DNA from: Hydractinia symbiolongicarpus
Taxonomy: Eukaryota; Cnidaria; Hydrozoa; Anthoathecata; Hydractiniidae
Direction of reading: 5' to 3'
DNA: 64,000 nt
NCBI RefSeq assembly: GCF_029227915.1
Contig: NC_079888.1
Location: 4,289,001-4,353,000 of the forward strand
A program made the position numbers and the translations under genes. Positions 11,207-22,083 of the stretch are shown here, piece by piece. The notes under the pieces are model-generated. The model ran no database searches. It was not told where the DNA came from and worked only from the letters and a program-made list of their open reading frames with translations. The stretch's first letter is position 1. Each line of letters begins with the position of its first letter.

Positions 11207-14200
11207 CTAAAAACGTTATCATGAATAAATTATATATAAATATGCTGAGTTTGTTGTATTACACCCTCGATATTTTCATTCTCTTTACAGGCAAGTTATT
11301 GCTACAGTATTTCGAAATTTCCATCAGATCTTTATTGTACTTCTTTCCTATGACATTTTTGCTGAAGTAATAGTATCATCTCCAATCTTATAGGAACAAA
11401 GGTGCATATGTGAAATATATTTGTTACTTATACCAAAAATCTCCAATCTTTTTCATAAACTATTGCAAAATGACAAGTTCTTAGAAATTTTAATTTTTCG
11501 AAGCGGTAACACAACATCGCCTGCCGAAAGGCTGCGAGAGTTTTAGTTTGGCAGATGTGTGGGGCGGGGGAAGAGCGTTAGACATTCACTAGTCGCAGTT
11601 TCTGCGATGTTCACATTGTAGAACAACAAGCGCGACGGCCTGTGTAGTTCTATGAACTCGAAAAAAAAATCATGCGGACGTCGGCAAAAATTATCACTGT
11701 TTTTAGCATCAGATCTAACCAAATAACCTAAGATCTTAAGTCCGCTGTAAGTGAACTTTTGAAAGTTTAAAGTACGTAAGTGTGATATGGGAACGCCGTA
11801 AACTAGAGCTTGTTGTTATAATACACATTGATTCCCATAATTTTTGTGAACATGATTGTAGCAATTTTTTGAATTTGATATTAAAAAATAGGAATTGAAT
11901 GATCTTACGAACAAATAAAAATCTTATAAAAACGTTTCTATGTCAAACAAACAAACAAACAAACATAGCAGCAAGATTTTACCCCGGACATTGCATTTAT
12001 TTTCCGTCGAGACAAACATACCAGCATAGCAATCAACAACACAATCAACAAAAGAAACACGGAACCACTGATACTAGATATCATGACCATGTCCTTTTCT
12101 TTCTCTCCGTTTGACGCGTTTGAAGTCACAGCATCTAAGGTAGTATCAATTTACGTTAATGTCATATATGCAACAGAATTAGGGACATGTCACTTAAATT
12201 CATACAAGTGTGGATGATTGCTTTTGCAAATAAATTCAACACATTCTGTAACTTTTCATGTCATAAACAATCCGCTAACAGATGCAACAAAGAGTACAAA
12301 GTATAACTGAAAAGGAATACGCCGATATACCTTCACATTTTCCATCGCGGACTTTTTGAAGAGTTCTTGAACTACAATCTGCTCGTCTCATCTTACATTC
12401 CGAAGAATAACTTTTCCCATCGTTTGCGCAAATCCATTCTGATGGATTAGCGCAAGCATAATCATAGGGACATTGGCAATATGATTTACTAAAGAAATCA
12501 TTATTCATGCATTTTTCTGTTGCATAGCACATAGTGGCACCACAATGATCTATAAAGAATAAATGAAAGCATTGGAATTTGTATGATCTCTCTGAGCTTG
12601 CCTTTGTCAGCATTAAAAGCCGAAACTATGCGTATAGAGTGCAGTTCATGAAAGCCTAAAAGTAAATCATCGAAACTAATATCAATAATAATTAAAGTAA
12701 AGAATTCAAGTAATAAGTAACATACATTTTCCATTGTTTTTCATGTTAATATCAACGTAGTAATATTTAACCCCACTTCTGATTCGAAATATATTGCTTG
12801 TATCACTGACGTAGTCGTCACTTTTTATTTGGACACCATCCTTCTCTTTATAGCACCATCCCACGTTCAATATGGCACTATAAAGGAAAAATTGATCAAA
12901 AGAAATTCTTCTGGGGCAGGTAATTTTACATTTTCTTTAAAAGAAAAAGAAAAGAGAAAATTTTTCGCACGCCCTTGAAAATATCAAAACAAACAAAGAG
13001 AATAGCCACAAAAAATGATGTTAACAAGTTATATTTATTGGGGGACTAATTGATTTTATAAAATCATAAGAGACCTTTTCTGAATGGGTACATTTAATAG
13101 GAATATGTGATATTTACTGTAAGCGCTATCTGATTCCATAACCTAAGAACACAAAACACTTTTATTTAGGCCATATATTACCTCACACTATATTCTTCAC
13201 CAACATTTAGATGATCTATTCTGTCGATGTACAGAATCGTACCATTTTTAATACTAAGATTCTTTATAGTTGTATGAACCACCATTTTTCGTCCACAATC
13301 GTCCATGCAATTGGGCTTATCCCACACTTTTATATGTAGGCAGCTTTCAGTAGGCAAAGCAGGAGGATAAATACCTTTGCTAGGTAGAACTGCTGCTCCC
13401 GCAAGCACTATTCCGTGAGCTTGTCCTGGAGTAGAGTTAATTGTAATCTTATCTGTTGTGGTTTTTGTTGTTGTTGTAACCGTGCTACGTGTTATTGTTT
13501 CATTTGTTGGAGCTGTTGGAATTGTAAGTGATATTGGAACTGATGAAGTTTGGGTAGTTTTGATAGACGTTGATTTGGTTGTTGTTGTTGTTGTTGTAGG
13601 TACTGTTGTTCCTGATAATATGTAGGATATTTTCGTGATAATGTAATGTTAGAATCACTATGCAAAAAAATCAACTGAGACAAAAACCTTTAAGAAACTT
13701 ATAACTAATTCTCTAATTTGGCGTTCAAAATTAAATTACTCATTGAATCTACAAGACTTTTCACACAGTACGGAGTTTTTGATTAAGCAATACCATAACA
13801 TAACACATATGGACAGTAGATATTAAACGTATGCAAACGGAGAAGAGAGAAGACTTGTTCAAAATCAACGTATTGCACACAAAGTTGTTTTTCAAGTAAA
13901 TTTGGTTTCGTCTAATCGTAAAATAAAAAAAGTTAATTTAAGAGCCTAAAATGTCTTAACAAATTTGTATTATAGGCGTGGTACGTTATAGGGCTAGGCT
14001 TCTATCGTGACAATTATTTTTAATGGTAGTAAGGCTGATTAAAACAACACTGTTAATTATCTGTTAGAAAGCCAGGGAAAGTATATAATTTGCAGACTAT
14101 TTCCAAGTTTTTTTAAACTGAAACTATTTTTATAAGTAAAACTATTTTTAGTCGTTGAAACAAAGATGAACGTTACTCAAGTAATAAGTTTACATCCCTA

Positions 14201-17200
14201 TTTTGCTGGTTTTATACTTTTTTTACTTCTGAATTGTCATAAGATATATGATATATTTATTTCATATTTACAATGAAGGTCTTAAACAATGTGAAATTCC
14301 AAAACAATAGTGTAAATGCACAAATGATTAAGGTTAAAACACTTTGTTCTTAATAACATACTCAATGTCCTTATGTAATTTTTTTCAGGCATTAGTAATT
14401 AGTAAAAACAAAGAAACAACATTGACTTACTTCCACATCCAATTTGATCATTGCAATGACAATACGCTTTACCATTATCATTTATTCGGCATGATTCATT
14501 CCTTAACATGCATCTTTCTGTGCCACAAAGGCCTTAAGTAAAGTATGCAGAAAAGGTTGAGTGATATCACTCTACTGAACTGTTGACATATAATTCAAGA
14601 GAAGAAAGCTTTTTTTATTTTTTTATAAAAATGGCAGCATTATTTTAATGTTCCTGTCCTGAGAAGGGATAGAGCAAGGCTAAATCCAGCATTTACAATA
14701 AATCTCTTCTTTTAGGAAGAGGTTGAAAAAAGTTATTGGGAAACATTTATTATTGCTTTGCATAATACTTTACTGGTGTGCTATAGGTTGTAGTGTGGAT
14801 GGGGTACGGTGGTAGGGTTTGGGGATGAATTTGCGATTTTGTCCTTTCTCAAGGAGTTTGAACGAAGAAAAATATCTTTCAAAAAACTGTACGAATATCA
14901 ACATGCTGCTGGATGAACAGCGGAAGGTAACTCCGCTATGCACCTATTTATGGAGATGTTTTTTTTAAGGAAATTCTTAAGATGTAATTTTCCTATGCAT
15001 AATTATTCGCTATTGCTTTTAATGTCTTTCTGTATAAATTCCCTATTCTTTGGATCATTACTACTGGTTGCAAAATTTCCCCATTCTATCAACTAAATTC
15101 CTCAGAAAGTAAAGCCAAATTGGGTAATTCTAATTCCAAAGATTGCAGCCTGACTGTACGTAAAAAAAATACCAGTTTCTTGTTAAAACTAAAAAGTAGA
15201 AAAGCTACTGCCAATTAAATATTTAATGAACCTACTTTTAATGTATGGTTCCATTTTCATATCCTGTCCGTTCTTGTTCGTTTCGTTTTTCCTCATAATA
15301 AAATGATAACCCCATGCATTGTGATAATCTCCTCTTTTAATATACCCGCCTGTGTAATTTGCAGTTGGACACCATCCAATGTGAAATTGAGTGCTAAATA
15401 GGTGATAAGGTTAGAGTTTAATAACAATACAATAACATTATTAACTACCTAATGCGTTATCGAGTAAGATAAGTCGCTAAAAAAAGGTCAATAAAAAGTG
15501 GACAAAAAAAAGGTCAAAAACTGATTTTGAGTGAATTTTAGCAACCTTTCGCCGCCTAATCGTGTGCTAATATAATTGCCAAAAATAATAGTCGATATAG
15601 AAAATATAAAATATGTGCAGGTTTTTTTCTTTTGATATAGCTAACAGCTTCAACTAAAAGTATGAACTGGAAATTATTTTTGAAGCATTAAAAACAAAAA
15701 CAATAAGAATTCACAGAAACATTAAAAACAAATTAGTAACTAAGCCGATCATTTTTTCAAAACGACTTTCGTGATCACGATATTGCAGACCTTTTTTCCT
15801 TACGTTTAATATATTGCTACTCTTTGACTTCTACAGACCTGCTTTAAATACTCCAAATAATTATTTTTATTTTTAGGGCAATCTAATTTCCTCAGGCTTT
15901 ACTAAAAGGCGCAGCCAAATTACCATTCTTTCACAATCAGTTGTTGAAAATTTTGTAAATAAAGGTATGATTTACACGTTGTATATCGCTGCAACCAAAA
16001 ACCACTTTACCTATAAACTACACACTAGTTCATACAGTATAATTGTTTGAAAATACGTACTATCATACATTTATATCTATATAACACAACAGTCATAAGC
16101 AACTTTACCTGATAGCGTAAGATGATGCATTTAAATGTTTGCATGTCACTTCATACTCGAACGTATTGTTTAAAATCTGAACATTATGCGTAACGGATTT
16201 TCCACTCTGTGGTATGTTGCAAGGCGTGGTAAAACACAATATGTTTTTATACACTTTTACCACAAGACAGCTGTGTTTAGGGATATGTGTGTACACACCA
16301 TTCGTTGGAAAAAGGATTTTGCCTGACAGTTTAAAATATTCTTTTTCTGGCTGCAAGGCTAAAAGGAACACACAATTGTAAAATCTAGGGAACGTATATA
16401 TATATACATCGGAGATGCGTGAATTATCAAAACTAAGCTCTTGAATACTTTCTGAACTGTTGCGAAAATTAAGGAGTATGAAGAAATTTTACAATTACAC
16501 CAAGTTATTAACGATGTAACCAGAATTATGATATTTACCAACTCCAGTAAACACTTTAAAATGGCAAAAGCAATAAGTTCTGATCAAATAAGTATTTAAA
16601 TGTACAAAAATTGTTCGTTTTTAATTTATACGACTTTTTTCTCATATTTCTCCAGGATTTTTGTGTGCATTAAGAATGGAAGATAAGTTATATAAGTAAC
16701 AACGCAATTAGATTGTCAAAGGTTTTTTGTTTTTGTCTGAATGTGACAATGGTTGATGATGTCACGCAAAATTGAATGGCGAAAGCTGCTGAGTATAACA
16801 CTTACATAGTTTTTAAAGCATGAGTTTTAGGACAAGTGGGTAGAAGAGTTACAAGTTACAGACTTTGACGAATTCATTCCGACTGTGAGTCACTGATTTA
16901 GTAAACATAAAACTAGCTATATTTCGCAAGGTGCTTATCTTTCTTGCTACATTAGCATTCAGCAGTACATTACCATTCATAACCTGTAAGGTCACGGTTT
17001 AATCACCAATCTAAAGGGACTTCTCCTTGCGTGATTTTCTAAAGATGTAGTCCCTTCTTTATGTAATTTGGATTTGCATAGTTATTCAAAAAGTAGCTAT
17101 AAAGGAACATTAGAACCAGCTAAAAACAATAAATTTTGTGAAGTTTGGCGAATATTTCCCGAAAACAAAGTCTGGGAAGCATGTTGAAAATTATTGCTTG

Positions 17201-20200
17201 CGTCTTTACCGACATTGACTTGTCAGATAAAATAGATTTTGTCGTATGAATAAATTCTTTGCAAACCTGCTTAGATTAGGCACGAAATATAGAAAACCTA
17301 ATTGAAGGTCTGTATTATTACTTGTATTTAAGCATTAAATTAGTTTTTGCAAATTAATTCTAGGTAGCATGCAAGAAAAGTGAAAAATAGTTTACAGCAA
17401 TTAAAAAGTTTTCATCGGATAATTAGCATCTTCATTTGTTTAAATATACCCAAACATCAACCAGTCTGTTACATTATCCAGTATTTATATATGTTTATAT
17501 CTTAAAGATGTCTTTCAGAGATGAACATATACATTTTAGTATTCTAACAAGAAATTCATAGTCGATAAAATGTTTATCTCTTTGTTGTGATGGCCACGCA
17601 TCAATCAGCTAAACACACCTTTTATCAATAATAACTAACAGGAAAAAGATTAGTTAAGTGTCATGACAAACAAGTTCTTATTTTATACCACATACTGAAC
17701 TAATTTCAAAGCAAAGATAAATAAAAAAAAGATTCGTGCGTAATCAAAGAAAAAAAGCCATACACATAATGCACGTTCCGCTTATTGTTGTATGTTTTCT
17801 GTCTGTATGTCATAATATATATATAATATATATATTATCATATTTGGCGCAATGTTTCACAACAAACTTAATTGTTTGTTATTATTATTAGCTGCAACAG
17901 ATGTTGCAACGTCCAGAGTAGTATTAACAAAACCAACAACTACGGTACGGTATTACGATCGTGTGTAAAACATTTGGGATAATCTAGATTCGAAGGTCTT
18001 TTTTACGTTTAATGGCTCAGAACATCTGAAAATTACTTCTTTTCACATTCAGGAATTATTTTAATTAGACTTTGAGATTTCGAAATGTAGTATATCTTGT
18101 TTATTTTGTGAATCCCAGCAAATGGTTTATGCTCGTTTCTCTTTTGATGTTGCAACACATAAGGGGACAATTTTGTGTTGGTGCAACATGTTCAGTGCCT
18201 TTTAGCTATGTAATTCTGATAGCGTACGCCCTTTGCATACTGGTTAGTATTTGTTATCTAAGAAGCGCCTCAGGTAAAAACATTATATTGAATATGATAT
18301 CAATTGTTTTCTTTGATTGTTATGATTAAAGAATATTTCTTTCATATAACGATTTTTATTTACCGATCATTGTCACTTCTTCAAAAAAGAATTAGTAAGG
18401 CCATGTCTGTACTAATTTCATGCGGTATGGTTATTTCTACAATATAAATTATTATTGAAATTGTTTACCCAGGATAGCTTCTTCAGTGCCTATTGGTAAC
18501 GCTATCAACGAGGGTCATGCAAAGTGAGTCCTAGTGCATTAAGCTTCCATTACAACCGCCTTAGATATCATTCTATTATCATGCTGAGCGCTAAGCAGAA
18601 AGGATAGATTCACACTTTTATAGCTTCTGACATGACTCGGCCGAGGTTGGAACCCAAGACGGCCCGTAATAGAAGCGAACGCTCTACCACAAGGCTACCA
18701 GGCGTTTTCTCTTTGTTTTATATAAAATGACTCATATTTAGTTACTTTAGTAAAAATAATTCTACATATTTTAAATTTAATTCATTAATAATATATCTAG
18801 TATATCAAGTATATCTATTATTAGGAATCAAAACAACTGAATTGACTTACTTCCACATCCATTTTGATCAAGACAATGACAATACGGTGTACCATTACTA
18901 TTCATTTGGCACGATTCCTTCTTTACACTGCATCTTTCTGCTCCACATAGGTCTTAATATAAATTATAATAAGCATGTCAGATTTTGTTATATAATATTT
19001 TTTTCTAGTTCTATAACAATGTGTTGGTTCAAGAGTGATAAAGAGTTAATTAAACACACAATAGAAAAAGTTTATATAGCTTTTATCAGTAGCCACCTTA
19101 AATATAAGTTTATTTAATTTTAAAGTAACAAAATTTGAATAGCAATTTTTAAGAGAGGGTAATTCAAACAAAAAAAAACATTTTGGAGCAGATGTCCTAC
19201 TTTCATAGTTAAAATATGCGACATTACGATGTGTCGTCAAAAAGTCGGAAAAAGTGTCTTTCCCGCTTTGCCAGTTCGATAATAAAAATTCTGAAGATGG
19301 CGAAATTGATTGGTTTAGCTTTATTTTAAAACAATTTACAAAATTACAGAAAAATCTGATTTATAAAACTCCCAATAAACCTTAATAAATAATAATATAA
19401 TACATAAAATGTAGCAAACTTACTTTTAATGTATGGTTCCAATTCAATATCTGGTACATTCTTGTTTGTTTCGTTACCCTTAATCGTAAAATCGTAAGCC
19501 CATTTAATGTCGTAATCTCCTTCCTTAATATATCCGCCTGTGTAATCTTCAGTTGGACACCATCCAATGTGCAATTGAGAGCTACATGGGTGATAAAAGA
19601 AATATAAAGGCTTTTAGCTTAACACATTTGTTAATTAGCCCTATTCAGGTTTGGATTGGAGTGATCCGATCAAAGGTTGGGGAGTGCGAGAATGACCTAC
19701 CCCTGTAACTGATGAACTATTATATTAAAAGATAGTTGGCAGTTATAACATCCATCACAAACTAACAAAGATGGTAGCCTCATTTTGATTTTTAATCATG
19801 TTATTAACTGCTTATGTCAGCAAAAATACAAAAAATTGGGAAATGATTGTGGCAATGTGCCCTTTTTGGGAAGATGTTAAATATTCAATTGGTGTTAAAT
19901 TACTACTCTAGCCAATAAATAATCAGATTTTGAACTTGTTTTAAAGCTTCTTGTGCCCATAATGGAGCGACAAAATGATTTCCAGTTAAGTTTGTTACAG
20001 TTTTCTTACATCAAAATGAAATAAAAAATGACAATTTTTTTCAAGTATATGTACCTACACGCCCTCAAACATAAAGATAACAATAACAAAAAAGTAAAAT
20101 GAGGCAAAAATAAAAACAACTGTACGTGGGTATTATACGCCCTAGTGACTTATTATTGTGTACTTAGAGCTGAAGTAACCAGGATTGTGTCCATTGTAAT

Positions 20201-22083
20201 CAAAAGGAAAGAAATTTTAGGGTTCCTAACTTTTACGGCCTTGCAATGTAGGCCTTACAGTGCACTTTCTCTATCTGGAACTCGCAAGAGACTAACATAT
20301 TTGTTCGAGATAGAAAAAGTTAGAGATAAAGAGCGAAAAAAAGGTAAGAGCGTAAACAAATTTCCAGGGGCCAAAATTTGTGTTTGAGAAGAGAGTAGTC
20401 GAGATGGAGAGAGTCCAACGTAATTGGCCTTCTGTTGGTGCTGTTTTTTTTTTTGTCATTAATAAACACCATACAGATTAGAAATCAGATATGGACAGTT
20501 TATGAAAATAAAATGGGCTACGAAAATCTCTTTTTCCTTGTTACGCTCATATGTTTGTGTTCTTTATATTATTATTTTCACAATATTTTCGTTAACTAGT
20601 TAATTGGACTCTACATAAACCCTGTTAAATCGTTTCTTCTCCTATCAAGTTATAACAGCTATAAAATACCCACACATCATAACTAGCTAATTTAGTATCA
20701 GCTTTTAAATGTTTCAGCATGCGTACCATCATACATTTATATCTATATCATACAGCAGTCAGAAACTACTTCACCTGATAGCGTAAAGTGGTGCATCTAA
20801 ATGTTTGCATGTCACTTCATACTCGAACGTATTGTTTAAGATCTGAACATTACGCGTTACTAATTTTCCACTCTGTGGTGTATTACAAGGCGTAGTGATA
20901 CACTGTATGTTTTGAAATACTTTTACCACAAGACAGCTGTTTTCAGGGATATGTGTATACACGCCATCCTTTGGAAAAATGATTCTTCCCGAAACCTTGA
21001 ACTCATTTGCTTCATTCGGAGCGGCTAAAAGGAACACACGTTTTTAATTTAGATATAGTACATTGGATATATGCAACGGTAAATACTATAATCACCATTA
21101 ACTTTCTTATATGCCTATATGAAAAAGCTTAGTAACTGGCAATTGGACAACAGATGTTTTAACAATCTCTTTTAAGCTATTTAAACTTATCACGCTTCAG
21201 AGTATATGAGCTTCATACGCATTTTTCTTTTCCCTATTAAACAATACCAAAAGATGCCTTAATGTAAGCATTAGATGACATTACAAGGACAGAAGTAATT
21301 TGGAATTACAGGTATTTTAAGTGTTTTTGTTAATTAAGCAACTAAGCTAAACTTGCCAAACAAGGTTATCGTGTATAAATGTCAAACATTGTCAACGAGT
21401 TAAAGCAAAAACTTGAAGTCACAAGACACGAATATAGAACATAAAACTATACAAAAACAATACAAAAGAGTCCTTAGCAAATAATTAAACTTGCATTGTC
21501 GAGGCTTATTAAAATTACCATTAAGATCATTAAAAAAATTATGATTTTTCTTAAAAATGTTAGTTGTCAGTTGGTTCATTGAAAAACTTTTATTTTTCGA
21601 TTAGACTAAAGCTGCATACAGTCTGATTTTGTAGAAACGTACTTTATTTCGTTAAAGAAATTTAGCTTTGTGTAATACCGTATTTATTTGTCGTGGCTAA
21701 TCGTTAAATTTCTGTTAAAAGGTTTTTTATTAAATATAATTAAAAAGAATCATTGAAGGAGATATTGAACCAAAAATTTCTGAGTTTTATAAACTTCTGA
21801 GTCTGAACCAAATTATTAAGTTTCAAATAAATTTATGACAAAGAAAGTTCAGCTCAGTGTTAAAGATTGTTAATCATAAAAGTAAAAAAAAAAACATTAC
21901 CAGTCTTCGTTTCGTTAATATAATGAGCACATCCAACCCCAGCAAAAAATATGTAAACGTTCTTAGAAAAACAAACAAACAAACAAACAAACAAATCGTG
22001 GAAGATAAACTGTTAAATTCTAAATTCTCTTTACCTTGATATGCAAAAAGCAACAATGATAAAACAATAGTCTGTCGACACAT
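10973..22083 (-). CDS. Modular type I membrane protein: three YscW/YbaY-like domains with follistatin/EGF-like and Kazal units
   Basis: Reconstructed from 12 exons (minus strand, 5' to 3'): 22035-22083, 20775-21024, 19424-19581, 18851-18952, 16109-16358, 15236-15393, 14431-14532, 13182-13611, 12726-12877, 12331-12549, 11983-12134, 10973-11206. All junctions have GT/AG and agree in phase; the total is 2256 nt, 751 aa. Order: signal peptide (1-16); YscW-like beta domain (about 17-152) and Cys-rich FOLN/EGF-like unit (152-186); a second copy (186-322, 322-356); Thr-rich stalk (about 357-420); a third YscW-like domain (about 420-550); FOLN plus Kazal (550-623); transmembrane helix (about 642-665); cytoplasmic tail (666-751). 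Modules 1 and 2 have identical exon lengths (250, 158, 102), showing an exon-level duplication. A single signal peptide and a single TM exon favour one gene over tandem paralogues, but a transcript is needed. Probable cell-surface binding or protease-inhibitor role (inference). Confidence 0.75.
11983..12134 (-). CDS. Exon 11: transmembrane helix
   Basis: Acceptor CTTAG at 12135-12139 and donor GGG|GTAAAA. It encodes a short Ser/Lys/Glu-rich juxtamembrane piece, then the hydrophobic helix ISGSVFLLLIVLLIAMLVCL and a basic stop-transfer SRRK. The exon ends in phase 0, matching the last exon. An (AAAC)n tract at about 11945-11966 lies just inside the following intron. Confidence 0.75.
12331..13611 (-). 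CDS. Module 3 (exons 8-10): Thr-rich stalk, YscW-like domain, follistatin-Kazal unit
   Basis: Exon 13182-13611 starts with a mucin-like Thr stalk (runs of ACA codons, several potential N-glycosylation sites) and continues into GIYPPALPTESCLHIKVWD. Exon 12726-12877 carries LNVGWCYKEKDG..IKSDDY..D. Exon 12331-12549 carries HCGATMCYATEKC..YCQCPYDYAC then WICANDGKSYSSECKMRRADC..VRDGKC, a canonical Kazal spacing. Only this copy has the Kazal part; modules 1 and 2 stop after the follistatin N-terminal half. Confidence 0.8.
14431..16358 (-). CDS. Module 2 (exons 5-7): duplicate YscW-like + follistatin/EGF-like unit
   Basis: Exons 16109-16358, 15236-15393 and 14431-14532 have exactly the lengths of module 1 (250, 158 and 102 nt) and close sequence similarity: GVYTHIPKHSCLVVKVYKN, FHIGWCPTANYTGGYIKRGD, and LCGTERCMLRNESC..AYCHC..GCG. 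The intervening introns have diverged. This is a clear segmental exon duplication. Confidence 0.75.
17896..17950 (-). pseudogene. Possible relic of a duplicated TM/juxtamembrane exon
   Basis: On the minus strand, TTAATACTACTCTGG followed by ACGTTGCAACATCTGTTGCAG resembles the acceptor and start of exon 11 (GATACTACCTTAG then ATGCTGTGACTTCA). The acceptor AG is now GG and no transmembrane helix follows. It may mean that module 1 once had its own TM exon, that is, a tandem gene duplication later fused. Weak, short similarity. Confidence 0.2.
18485..18705 (-). mobile_element. tRNA-derived SINE, family 2 (minus)
   Basis: On the minus strand the head reads GGTAGCCTTGTGGTAGAGCG (A-box region) and GGGTTCCAACCTCGG (B-box region), followed by the body 'GTGTGAATCTATCCTTTCTG' and 'CTTAGCGCTCAGCATGA'. 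The same head and body recur on the plus strand at 38553-38715. It lies in intron 4 of the YscW/Kazal gene. Confidence 0.7.
18851..21024 (-). CDS. Module 1 (exons 2-4): YscW-like domain + follistatin/EGF-like unit
   Basis: Exon 20775-21024 encodes a beta-rich segment beginning FKVSGRIIFPKDGVYTHIP and SCLVVKVF. Exon 19424-19581 continues with LHIGWCPTEDYTGGYIKEGD, the GWCP..I..GDY signature typical of the second half of YscW/YbaY-like domains. Exon 18851-18952 encodes LCGAERCSVKKESC..YCHC..NGCG, a follistatin N-terminal (EGF-like) pattern. Both ends are phase 1, so the module can be duplicated without a frame shift. A SINE (18485-18705) and a 0.5-kb repeat (19691-20197) sit close by in the introns. 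Confidence 0.75.
19691..20197. repeat. 0.5-kb dispersed repeat, copy 1
   Basis: Collinear with 43797-44318 over its whole length: 'AATGACCTACYCCTGTAA', 'CACAAACTAACAAASATG', 'GTCAGCAAAAAYRCAAAAAATTG', 'ATCAAAATGAAATAAAAAAT', 'ACGCCC' and 'TTATKATGTGCTTAGAG' appear in the same order and spacing in both. No ORF. Likely a non-autonomous element; the ends are not resolved. Confidence 0.75.
22035..22083 (-). CDS. Exon 1: signal peptide
   Basis: ATG at 22081-22083 gives MCRQTIVLSLLLFAYQ, a basic start followed by a hydrophobic core, and ends at CAAG|GTAAAG in phase 1, matching the phase-1 acceptor of exon 2. Confidence 0.7.

Noticed and set aside
13492-13683. Gln-rich minus-strand ORF
   Set aside because: Wrong frame of the Thr-rich stalk exon (CAA read from ACA repeats); the Thr frame continues into the conserved domain.
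18072-18329. Plus-strand ORF with a hydrophobic segment and a donor-like CAG|GTAAAA
   Set aside because: Lies in an intron of the minus-strand gene, has no usable acceptor in frame (stops directly after the upstream AG) and no recognised content.
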